Shown here piece after piece: positions 1 to 5,559 of a DNA stretch of 5,573 bases. This DNA is from Gallionellaceae bacterium (GTDB lineage Bacteria > Pseudomonadota > Gammaproteobacteria > Burkholderiales > Gallionellaceae): the NCBI GenBank assembly GCA_031277195.1, contig JAITMU010000118.1:1-5573 (forward strand), written 5' to 3'. The translations under genes and the position numbers were made by a program. A model generated the notes under the pieces. That model did not search any database and was not told the origin of the DNA. It saw nothing but the letters and a program-made list of their open reading frames with translations. The stretch's first letter is position 1; the number at the start of each line of letters is the position of its first letter.

Positions 1-62
1 GGGGCTTGCCCCGCGCTGTGGAATGTTGGAATGCGCACCGCGCAGGGCAAGCCCCGCCCTAC
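1..62. repeat. REP-like palindromic element, cut by window edge
   Basis: Positions 1-20 pair with 36-55 in an imperfect hairpin: 1-11 (GGGGCTTGCCC) is the exact reverse complement of 45-55, then 13-16 pairs with 40-43 and 18-20 with 36-38, giving 18 of 20 pairs and a 15-base loop. The GCCCTAC at 56-62 would need a GTAGGGC partner left of base 1, so the element probably continues outside the window. Read on the minus strand it begins a few bases after the stop codon of the ARH-macro gene. This is the typical place and form of dispersed REP sequences in proteobacteria. It may protect or end that transcript, but there is no clear T-tract. Confidence 0.7.
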
Positions 63-65
63 AAG

Positions 66-1532
66 TCATCCCTCAGCCAACGCCTCTTCCATCCGCCGCA
101 AGTCAGCCGCCGAGTAACAGCAAAAAATCACCTCATCCAGCTTTTCACCCGCCTCGCCATTCAGCATTTCCCGCACCGTATCCACCGCAATCCGCGCGGC
201 CTGCTCAAAAGGATAGCCATAAGCGCCGGTGCTGATTGAAGGGAAGGCCACCGTGCGCGCGCCGACTTTGACCGCTTCTTCAATCGAACGTCGATAGCAG
301 GAAGCCAGTAACGCGGCTTCATTGCGAGCGCCGCCATCCCAGATGGGGCCGACCGTGTGAATGACGAATTTGGCGGGGAGGTGATAACCGCGCGTGGTTT
401 TCGCATCTCCGGTTTTGCAGCCGCCATGCGTGCGGCATTCTTCTTTCAATTCCGAACCGGCGGCGCGATGAATCGCCCCATCCACGCCACCGCCGCCGAG
501 CATGATTGAATTTGCAGCGTTGACGATGGCGTCAACTTTTAACGTGGTGATGTCGGCTTGCAGAGCGCGTAGTGAGACCGCGGACTTGTGGTTATTTGAA
601 GCAGATGAGGCATGATGCGCCGCGCTCCCCACCTCGTATAGTTGCGACGCAAGGAATTCGATGTCGCCGCGCATGTACAGGCGATCAAGCCAATCTTGCG
701 GGATGGCATCGCGGCCATAGAGCGCACCCGCAATTTGCCCCGTGATTGCCGCAGTCGTATCGGCATCGTCCCCAAGATTTGCGGCTGCGAGGATGGCATC
801 TCGGAACGAATTGGTGTGTGCAATGCACCAGAGCGAGGCTTCCAGCGATTCCACGGCATAACCGGAACCGCGAATGTTTGATTCGCTTTTTGAGAGATAG
901 CTTCCGTTTGCAATGGCCAGTACGGCGGGTTCTTTCAAATGCTGCGCGGCATCCAGCAAAAGAGCATTGCGGTGCAAGCCAGAAAGCGCGCGCGAAATAA
1001 CAAAAGCCAGCAAGCGGCAGCAATCGACTGCCTCAGGTGCGGCATGTGTCAGCCTGGAACTCTCTGCGGCGTACCGCAGCACCAGACTTAAATCCGGATG
1101 AAAGAAAAGCGCCACAGGCGCCAAGCGCATCAGCGACCCATTACCGGCGGTATTGGGCGCATCGGAACCGGAATAAGGATTGTCGCTGACTTCAAAACGC
1201 GCCAACGCCGAACGGGTCGTGCCGCCAATGTCGAAACAGGTGCCGGTCGAACTGAAATAACCATGACGCCACCAATTCAGATAGCGGGTCATTTGCCCGT
1301 GAGGATCAAATCTTTTTTCTTCCACGAGACTTTCCGCCAGACAGAGCGCCATGGACGTGTCATCCGTCCATTTTCCCGCCTCCAAATTAAATATGCCGCC
1401 GCCAGACATACCGGTTACAGGCGGAAAGCTCCCGCGAGCGAGAAACTCCACAGAGACACCGACAGCATCGCCGCAGGCGAGGCCGAGGAGGGAGCCTTGG
1501 TAGCGGTTGAGGAGAGGGATTTTATGGTTCAT
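66..1532 (-). CDS. ADP-ribosylglycohydrolase (DraG/ARH)-macro domain fusion protein
   Basis: The product has 488 residues and two complete domains joined by a Ser/Ala/His-rich linker (about 300-318). Residues 8-300 are an ADP-ribosylglycohydrolase domain: the family opening RYQGSLLGLACGDAVG, the metal-binding WTDDTS (Thr56, Asp57, Asp58), GNGSLMR (130-136) and GDDADTTAA with Asp256, Asp258 and Thr259 as the second metal-ligand set. Residues 319-488 are a MacroD-like macro domain: NAAN (338-341), GGGGVDGAIH (346-355, with Asp351 and His355) and SISTGAYGYP (432-441). ARH enzymes hydrolyse ADP-ribose from Arg or Ser side chains or related substrates; MacroD-type domains remove ADP-ribose from acidic residues or deacetylate O-acetyl-ADP-ribose. 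No signal peptide or membrane segment is seen, so it is probably cytosolic. The ATG at 1532 fits because the ARH fold starts within ten residues; no clear ribosome binding site precedes it. It may be co-transcribed with the small gene 93 bp upstream. Its physiological substrate is unknown. Confidence 0.93.
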   Translation of the reverse strand: MNHKIPLLNRYQGSLLGLACGDAVGVSVEFLARGSFPPVTGMSGGGIFNLEAGKWTDDTSMALCLAESLVEEKRFDPHGQMTRYLNWWRHGYFSSTGTCFDIGGTTRSALARFEVSDNPYSGSDAPNTAGNGSLMRLAPVALFFHPDLSLVLRYAAESSRLTHAAPEAVDCCRLLAFVISRALSGLHRNALLLDAAQHLKEPAVLAIANGSYLSKSESNIRGSGYAVESLEASLWCIAHTNSFRDAILAAANLGDDADTTAAITGQIAGALYGRDAIPQDWLDRLYMRGDIEFLASQLYEVGSAAHHASSASNNHKSAVSLRALQADITTLKVDAIVNAANSIMLGGGGVDGAIHRAAGSELKEECRTHGGCKTGDAKTTRGYHLPAKFVIHTVGPIWDGGARNEAALLASCYRRSIEEAVKVGARTVAFPSISTGAYGYPFEQAARIAVDTVREMLNGEAGEKLDEVIFCCYSAADLRRMEEALAEG

Positions 1533-1625
1533 TTGATGACGAGATGGTGGATGATGAATGATGTGTGGAGTTCCTCACTTCGTATCATTTGAGATGTAAG
1601 GGAGCTGCTATTTTATCCAGTGGGA

Positions 1626-1919
1626 TTATTTTCCCCAGTGTTTTTCTTTGATGAACGTTGCGGCCTCGCTATCAGACAGGATGTCGTACTTCCATCGATA
1701 CGAGGTATAAAGGTGTGGTGCATCAGCGGTACTCTTGATTTTTGCCCATACCTTGAATTTCGTACCGATAGGATATTTCTCTCGCATGGATGATGAACAT
1801 TCGACCTTCATCGATGTAGGCAAATCTTGCCCTGGCAACGGGCGTGCGCGAATGGAATGATGTGAGGATTCGCCATGAGAACAATAGGTTTCAATGATGA
1901 CGTAACGGTAGTAGTACAT
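1626..1919 (-). CDS. hypothetical protein, 97 residues, unknown function
   Basis: I do not recognise this protein as a named family. It reads like a real gene: a balanced composition, an aromatic-rich N terminus (YYYRYVIIE, 2-10) and a segment with alternating hydrophobic residues that suggests beta strands (GTKFKVWAKIKS, 52-63, and YTSYRWKYDIL, 71-81). There are two cysteines (13, 41), no signal peptide and no membrane helix. It looks like a small soluble beta-rich domain of the kind often found in accessory regions. The DNA looks more AT-rich than gltX or hipA, which hints at horizontal acquisition. It is on the same strand as the ARH-macro gene with a 93-bp gap, so the two could share a transcript. 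It is divergent from hipBA. There is no convincing Shine-Dalgarno before the ATG at 1919, so the start is provisional. Confidence 0.6.
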   Translation of the reverse strand: MYYYRYVIIETYCSHGESSHHSIRARPLPGQDLPTSMKVECSSSMREKYPIGTKFKVWAKIKSTADAPHLYTSYRWKYDILSDSEAATFIKEKHWGK

Positions 1920-2228
1920 GAGGTTTTCGCCAGTTCAATGTGTTATTAATGCAAGGGAGTAGTACCATTTTTATTCATCCAACTTGGGGTGCGGTTCCTT
2001 TTAACTTAGCTATCCAGCAGGGTTGATGTTGGCGTTTGCCCTGCATGTCAAATAAAAACGAAAGTCCTTGGATTCCCGCCTTCGCGGGAATGACGAAGTA
2101 GGGAGTGCAAAAATTGTGGGGCAGTAGTGTTGTTCTCGCTGTCGAGTCATAATATTTTCACTTGCGCAAATGAATCCTTTGGGATACATTTTCAGCCTAA
2201 ATTCTTATTTTTGAATCCTTGGGGATAT
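1920..2228. other. 309-bp gene-free divergent intergenic region
   Basis: This AT-rich stretch separates the minus-strand 97-residue gene from plus-strand hipB and must hold promoters for both. The left half (1920-2070) has no gene. It has a weak 6-bp inverted repeat (GCAGGG 2017-2022, CCCTGC 2039-2044). On the minus strand it has a perfect TTGACA (about 2047-2052), but no good -10 hexamer at the right spacing. The right half holds the dRS3-type hairpin and the two operator-like repeats listed separately. Confidence 0.6.
2069..2095. repeat. dRS3-type dispersed palindrome (ATTCCC-N8-GGGAAT)
   Basis: ATTCCCGC (2072-2079) and GCGGGAAT (2084-2091) form a perfect 8-bp stem with a CTTC loop. The sequence matches the ATTCCC-N8-GGGAAT form of the Neisseria dRS3 repeat, and similar units are scattered through many proteobacterial genomes. 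No T-tract follows, so it is not a standard intrinsic terminator. It lies about 80 bp upstream of the first operator-like repeat of hipB and may insulate that promoter, but this is inference. Confidence 0.75.
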
Positions 2229-2230
2229 AT
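2171..2230 (+). promoter_or_regulatory. Paired operator-like repeats at the hipB promoter and start
   Basis: Two 19-base repeats, TGAATCCTTTGGGATACAT (2171-2189) and TGAATCCTTGGGGATATAT (2212-2230), match at 17 of 19 positions and have centres 41 bp apart, about four helical turns. Each holds the dyad ATCC-N4-GGAT (2174-2185 and 2215-2226). E. coli HipB binds TATCC-N8-GGATA operators, so the half-sites agree but the spacer is shorter. The second copy covers the Shine-Dalgarno (GGGG, 2221-2224) and touches the ATG at 2229; the first overlaps a weak candidate promoter (TTGCGC 2162-2167, TACATT 2185-2190, 17-bp spacer). Repression of hipBA by its own antitoxin is the likely role. Confidence 0.6.
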
Positions 2231-2498
2231 GACGACCTTGGCCGATGTCGCTGACATGCTGCGCAACGCTCGCCGGAAAGCCGGTCTGAGCCAAGAGGCG
2301 CTCGCCCAGCGAGCGGGGGTTTCGCGCATCACGGTTGCCCGTATGGAGACGCTCGCCAAAGGCGATATGAGCGTTTCGGCGCTGGTGCGTTTGATGGAGG
2401 CGGCAGGCTACGATCTTAAACCCGTCAAGCAAGGCCACGTCCGTACCATCGAAGATATTTTGACGGAGCAGCGCCAAGAGGCGAGCGATGAAACTTGA
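2229..2498 (+). CDS. hipB: HipB-type antitoxin, XRE-family HTH repressor
   Basis: The product has 89 residues and an XRE-type helix-turn-helix: residues 7-17 form the first helix, LSQEALAQRAGVSRITVARM (20-39) the HTH itself, and the region to about 62 completes the fold. In HipBA modules this protein dimerises on operators, binds HipA to hold it inactive, and represses the operon. The ATG at 2229 is chosen because GGGG at 2221-2224 gives a ribosome binding site and the HTH starts at once; a GTG at 2127 is in frame but would add 34 residues encoded by operator DNA. The C-terminal tail (RTIEDILTEQRQEASDET) is polar and may be flexible, as in other HipB proteins. The stop overlaps hipA by 11 bp, so the two are translationally coupled. 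Family assignment rests on the HTH plus the hipA neighbour. Confidence 0.88.
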   Translation: MTTLADVADMLRNARRKAGLSQEALAQRAGVSRITVARMETLAKGDMSVSALVRLMEAAGYDLKPVKQGHVRTIEDILTEQRQEASDET

Positions 2499-3813
2499 TG
2501 TGCATGTTCGCGGGTGCAAAGTGGCGAGTCTTTACCGCGAGCAAGACGAGTACGTCCTGAAATATCTCGCGGATGCCGCTCCGGCAGATTTCGTCAGCCT
2601 GACCATGCCGGTGCGCGAAACTCCTTGGCGCTGGCCGCGTGATCTGCATCCTTTTTTTCGCCAAAATCTGCCCGAAGGCTATCTGCTCGACATCATCCGG
2701 GAGGAGTTTGGTCGGCTGCTCGATGGCACGGATCTTTCGTTGCTGGCGGTGGTGGGCGGCATGGGCATTGGCCGCGTCACGATCACGCCTGAAGGCGGCG
2801 CGTCTGTGGGCGAAATGGAACCGCTACAAGTTGAACAACTGCTCAAAGCCGAGAACACCACCGAGCATTTTTTCCAGTTGGTGCGGCGATATGCCCGCGC
2901 ATCCATTTCCGGCATGGTGCCCAAATTTATCGCGCCGGAAGAAACGCTCGCAACAGCGAATCAGCCATCGGGCAAATCAACATTACGCACCAGTCGCCAC
3001 ATCATCAAAGGCTCGGACGACAGCACGCCTTTTCTGGGCTTCAACGAGTTTTATACCATGCGAGTGCTGGAACGCCTGAATGTCGTGCCGGTGGCAAAAA
3101 CGCGCATGTCGGATGATGGGCGAGTGCTGGTTGTTGATCGTTTCGACGTGGATGAAAACGGCATTCCCACGCATGGCGTCGAGGACGCTTGCAGCTTGCT
3201 GGGACTGTCGCCGCATGAAAAATATGCGACGACGACCGAACGTGTTTTGAAAGCAACGCGGGTGTATGTGCCTGCGGCCAACGTGAGGGCGCAATTGCAG
3301 CAATTGGGTTGGCATCTGCTGACCAATTATGTCGTGCGTAATGCCGACTGCCACGCCAAAAATATTGCGCTGTATTACACCGGCTTGAAAGATGTGACTT
3401 ATACGCCGGTCTATGATGTTGTTACGACCCAGGCGTATCCACGCTATGCCGCCAATCCTCCGGGCTTGTCGATTGATGGGCGCAAGAACTGGACGCCGGG
3501 AAAAACACTGGCGCGTTTCTTCAACTCGACATTGGGAATCGAATCCAAGCAATACGCCGAGATGGTCGAACGCCTGTGCGAATCCGCCGTTGAGGTCGGG
3601 CAGGAAATCATCGAAGCCGCAAAAAATGAACCCCGATGGCATGGCGTCGCCAAACAGATGTTGCATGCGTGGCATGACGGAATAACGTCACTGCGGAATC
3701 CTGTTGCGATTGAAAAGATGGAGGTCGCGATTGCCCAAGCGGGGTTTTCAGAATCGGAACCACCTGAAAGCGGGCGAAACGTGATTGGGCGATCGGAATT
3801 GTTGGGTGGGTAG
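2488..3813 (+). CDS. hipA: HipA-type serine/threonine kinase toxin
   Basis: The 441-residue product matches the usual length of HipA (440 in E. coli). Residues 1-105 form the N-terminal subdomain (FFRQNLPEG, 56-64; GMGIGRVTITPE, 91-102), the rest the kinase core. Visible key residues, placed by motif against E. coli HipA: Ser141 in ASISGMVPK (equivalent to autophosphorylated Ser150), Lys174 in HIIKG (ATP-binding Lys181), Asp287 in NADCHAKN (catalytic Asp309) and Asp310 in TPVYDVV (metal-binding Asp332). All are present, so it should be an active kinase. E. coli HipA phosphorylates GltX, blocking Glu-tRNA synthesis and triggering ppGpp and growth arrest; the target here is inferred, not shown. 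A good ribosome binding site (AAGAGG, 2476-2481) lies six bases before the ATG. It ends just before a shared terminator and a convergent tRNA gene, with gltX beyond. Confidence 0.95.
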   Translation: MKLDVHVRGCKVASLYREQDEYVLKYLADAAPADFVSLTMPVRETPWRWPRDLHPFFRQNLPEGYLLDIIREEFGRLLDGTDLSLLAVVGGMGIGRVTITPEGGASVGEMEPLQVEQLLKAENTTEHFFQLVRRYARASISGMVPKFIAPEETLATANQPSGKSTLRTSRHIIKGSDDSTPFLGFNEFYTMRVLERLNVVPVAKTRMSDDGRVLVVDRFDVDENGIPTHGVEDACSLLGLSPHEKYATTTERVLKATRVYVPAANVRAQLQQLGWHLLTNYVVRNADCHAKNIALYYTGLKDVTYTPVYDVVTTQAYPRYAANPPGLSIDGRKNWTPGKTLARFFNSTLGIESKQYAEMVERLCESAVEVGQEIIEAAKNEPRWHGVAKQMLHAWHDGITSLRNPVAIEKMEVAIAQAGFSESEPPESGRNVIGRSELLGG

Positions 3814-3825
3814 CGGCTTGGAAAA

Positions 3826-3860
3826 GCAAAAAAGGCTCGCATTACCGCGAGCCTTTTTGC
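3826..3860. terminator. Bidirectional intrinsic terminator between hipA and tRNA-Val
   Basis: AAAAAGGCTCGC (3829-3840) pairs perfectly over 12 bp with 3847-3858 around a six-base loop (ATTACC). The stem has a GC-rich core and runs into T5 on the plus strand and T6 on the minus strand, so it can end both transcripts. It starts 12 bp after the hipA stop and ends 5 bp from the tRNA CCA. Confidence 0.92.
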
Positions 3861-3865
3861 TTGTT

Positions 3866-3940
3866 TGGTGGGCGATACTGGGATCGAACCAGTGACCCCT
3901 GCCGTGTGAAGGCAGTGCTCTACCGCTGAGCTAACCGCCC
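3866..3940 (-). tRNA. tRNA-Val (anticodon CAC)
   Basis: The 75-base gene folds into a full cloverleaf: a 7-bp acceptor stem (GGGCGGT with ATCGCCC, one G-U pair), a D arm GCTC/GAGC, an anticodon stem CTGCC/GGCAG with loop TTCACAC (anticodon CAC, reading GUG), a five-base variable region and a T arm with TTCGATC. The discriminator is A and the 3' CCA is encoded (3866-3868 on the minus strand). It is convergent with hipA and divergent from gltX. Confidence 0.97.
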
Positions 3941-3954
3941 ATTCGAGGGCGCGG

Positions 3955-3984
3955 ATTAAATCATAGGATGGGTTTGTTGGTCAA
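3955..3984 (-). promoter_or_regulatory. Sigma70-type promoter of tRNA-Val with GC-rich discriminator
   Basis: On the minus strand, TTGACC (3979-3984) and TTTAAT (3955-3960) each match the consensus at five of six positions and are 18 bp apart. Transcription would begin near 3948, about eight bases before the tRNA. The sequence after the -10 (CCGCGCCC) is GC-rich, as in stable-RNA promoters that ppGpp inhibits; stringent control is inferred. Confidence 0.65.
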
Positions 3985-4003
3985 ACGGGGGGCGTTGGGC
4001 GCA

Positions 4004-4111
4004 CCCCTCACCCTAGCCCTCTCCCCATGAATGGGGAGAGGGGACGCAAGATGTATGAGGGGGGGATTGTTGTTCCCTCTCCCCGCTTGCGGGAGAGGGT
4101 AGGGTGAGGGG
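4004..4111. repeat. 108-bp inverted-repeat element upstream of gltX
   Basis: The outer arms 4004-4025 and 4091-4111 are complementary except for one extra G in the left arm. Inside are two hairpins: CCCTCTCCCCAT (4017-4028) with 4031-4042, and CCCTCTCCCCGC (4075-4086) with 4089-4099, the latter with one bulged C. Elements of this CCCTCACCCT...AGGGTGAGGG type are found dispersed between genes in many proteobacteria. It ends 44 bp before the gltX ATG. A partial further copy starts after gltX. Confidence 0.85.
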
Positions 4112-4122
4112 GCGAGTTCGCG

Positions 4123-4128
4123 TAAAAT
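4123..4128 (+). promoter_or_regulatory. Candidate gltX promoter -10 element
   Basis: TAAAAT matches the -10 consensus at five of six positions and would start transcription near 4135, giving a leader of about 21 bases. At the right distance upstream (about 4100-4105) lies TAGGGT, inside the inverted-repeat element and a poor -35. The promoter call is therefore weak. Confidence 0.35.
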
Positions 4129-4155
4129 GCGCGCTTTCGTTTTCTGTTTATCACC

Positions 4156-5553
4156 ATGACCACCATCCGCACCCGTTTCGCTCCCAGTCCCACCGGCTAT
4201 CTGCACATCGGCGGCGCGCGCACTGCGCTGTTTTCCTGGGCGTATGCCCGTCGGCATGGCGGGCAGTTCATTTTGCGGGTTGAGGATACCGACGTTGAGC
4301 GCTCGACGCCGGAGGCGGTGCAGGGGATTCTGGACGGGATGGATTGGCTGGCGTTGAATTACGACGAGGGGCCGTTTTATCAGATGCAGCGCATGGATCG
4401 CTACAAAGCAGTCATCCGGCAACTGCTGGCAGAGGGGGCGGCTTATTACTGTTACACCTCGCCGGAAGAACTGGATGCGATGCGCGAGGCGCAGCGGGCG
4501 CGGGGGGAGAAGCCGCGCTACGACGGGCGTTGGCGTCCGGAGCCGGGCAAGACGTTGCCGCAGCCGCCGGAGGGCGTGTCGCCGGTGGTGCGCTTTCGCA
4601 ATCCGGAGACGGGTTCGGTGATCTGGAAGGATCTGGTCAAGGGACACATCTCGTTTGAAAACGCGGAACTGGATGATCTCATCATCGCCCGCGCCGATGG
4701 CACGCCGACCTATAATTTTTGCGTGGTGGTGGACGATTGGGACATGGGCATCACGCATGTGATTCGCGGCGATGATCATGTCAACAACACACCGCGCCAG
4801 ATCAATATTTTGAAAGCGCTCGGCGCGACGGTGCCGCAGTACGCGCATCTGTCGATGATTTTGGGCGACGACGGCACGAAGTTGTCGAAACGCCACGGCG
4901 CGGTGAGCGTGATGCAGTATGACGACAACGGCTACCTGCCGGAGGCGGTGATCAACTATCTGGCGCGACTGGGTTGGTCGCACGGCGACGATGAGATTTT
5001 TTCAGTGGAACAATTTTGTCAGTGGTTCGATCTCGATCACATCACGCCATCCGCCGCGCAATTCAATACCGAGAAATTGAACTGGCTCAACCAGCATTAC
5101 ATCAAGCTGGCGGATAACGCGCGCCTCGCCGCATCGGTGCGCGCACGTCTGCAAGCGCGCGGCGTGGCCGTAAGCGATGCGCCTGCGCTGGAGGCGATTG
5201 TGGCTTTGTACAAGGAGCGCGTGACGACGTTGAACGTGCTGGCTGACGAGGCCGAACCGTTTTACATCGACGTGCATCCGTCGGCGGAATTGCTGGGCGA
5301 GCAACTGACGGCAGAGGCGACGCCTGCGTTGCGTGAACTGATGGAGCGATTCAAAGATGTGACTTGGGAAGCGCCTGCCATTGGGGCGACGATCAAGGAG
5401 ATCATCGGCAAGCACGGATTGAAAATGCCGAAACTGGCGATGCCGTTGCGCGTGATGCTGGTGGGGCAAACGCACACGCCGTCGGTGGATGCGGTGGTGG
5501 CGTTGTTTCCGCGGGAGGTGGTGTTGGAGAGGATGGGGAGGCATTTGGGGTGA
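4156..5553 (+). CDS. gltX: Glutamyl-tRNA synthetase (GltX)
   Basis: This 465-residue class I aminoacyl-tRNA synthetase joins glutamate to tRNA-Glu using ATP in the cytosol. The Rossmann fold is complete: PSPTGYLHIGGARTALF (10-26) with the HIGH motif as HIGG (17-20), RVEDTD (41-46), and the KMSKS loop as KLSKR (242-246) in the GDDGTKLSKRHGAVSVMQY block. The C-terminal anticodon-binding half runs to the end, and the length is normal for bacterial GluRS. Ser244 in the KLSKR loop aligns with E. coli Ser239, the residue phosphorylated by HipA. Of the four zinc ligands of E. coli GluRS (Cys98, Cys100, Cys125, His127), only Cys99 is kept; the others are Thr101, Trp126 and Pro128, so this enzyme probably lacks zinc. 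The ATG at 4156 directly precedes the catalytic fold (TTIRTRFAPSPTG), but no clear Shine-Dalgarno is seen. The gene is monocistronic as far as visible, with palindromic repeats on both sides. Confidence 0.98.
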   Translation: MTTIRTRFAPSPTGYLHIGGARTALFSWAYARRHGGQFILRVEDTDVERSTPEAVQGILDGMDWLALNYDEGPFYQMQRMDRYKAVIRQLLAEGAAYYCYTSPEELDAMREAQRARGEKPRYDGRWRPEPGKTLPQPPEGVSPVVRFRNPETGSVIWKDLVKGHISFENAELDDLIIARADGTPTYNFCVVVDDWDMGITHVIRGDDHVNNTPRQINILKALGATVPQYAHLSMILGDDGTKLSKRHGAVSVMQYDDNGYLPEAVINYLARLGWSHGDDEIFSVEQFCQWFDLDHITPSAAQFNTEKLNWLNQHYIKLADNARLAASVRARLQARGVAVSDAPALEAIVALYKERVTTLNVLADEAEPFYIDVHPSAELLGEQLTAEATPALRELMERFKDVTWEAPAIGATIKEIIGKHGLKMPKLAMPLRVMLVGQTHTPSVDAVVALFPREVVLERMGRHLG

Positions 5554-5559
5554 TGTTAG

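Noticed and set aside
1098..1592. A 164-residue plus-strand open frame
   Set aside because: It is antisense to the ARH domain, with a basic low-complexity composition and no recognisable motif.
2017..2044. A GCAGGG/CCCTGC inverted repeat as a terminator or riboswitch
   Set aside because: The stem is only 6 bp with a 16-base loop, and no T-tract or conserved RNA motif is seen.
2127..2228. An earlier GTG start for hipB, adding 34 residues
   Set aside because: The extra segment is encoded by the operator-like DNA, lacks HTH-family similarity and a good ribosome binding site; the ATG at 2229 has GGGG just upstream.
2750..2758. TGGTGGGCG inside hipA, identical to the tRNA 3' end, as a possible attachment site
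   Set aside because: Only nine bases match, and they lie within an intact coding sequence; chance is the simpler explanation.
2983..3675. A 230-residue minus-strand open frame
   Set aside because: It lies wholly antisense to hipA, whose kinase motifs are intact; the frame has no family features.
4004..4111. The two hairpins before gltX as a CRISPR array or T-box leader
   Set aside because: There are no regularly spaced direct repeats with spacers and no T-box or antiterminator sequence; the symmetry fits a dispersed inverted-repeat element.
3961..4983. A 340-residue minus-strand open frame across the repeat and gltX
   Set aside because: It is antisense to the clear gltX gene, is rich in Arg and His as expected for a shadow frame, and its end is encoded by the inverted repeat.
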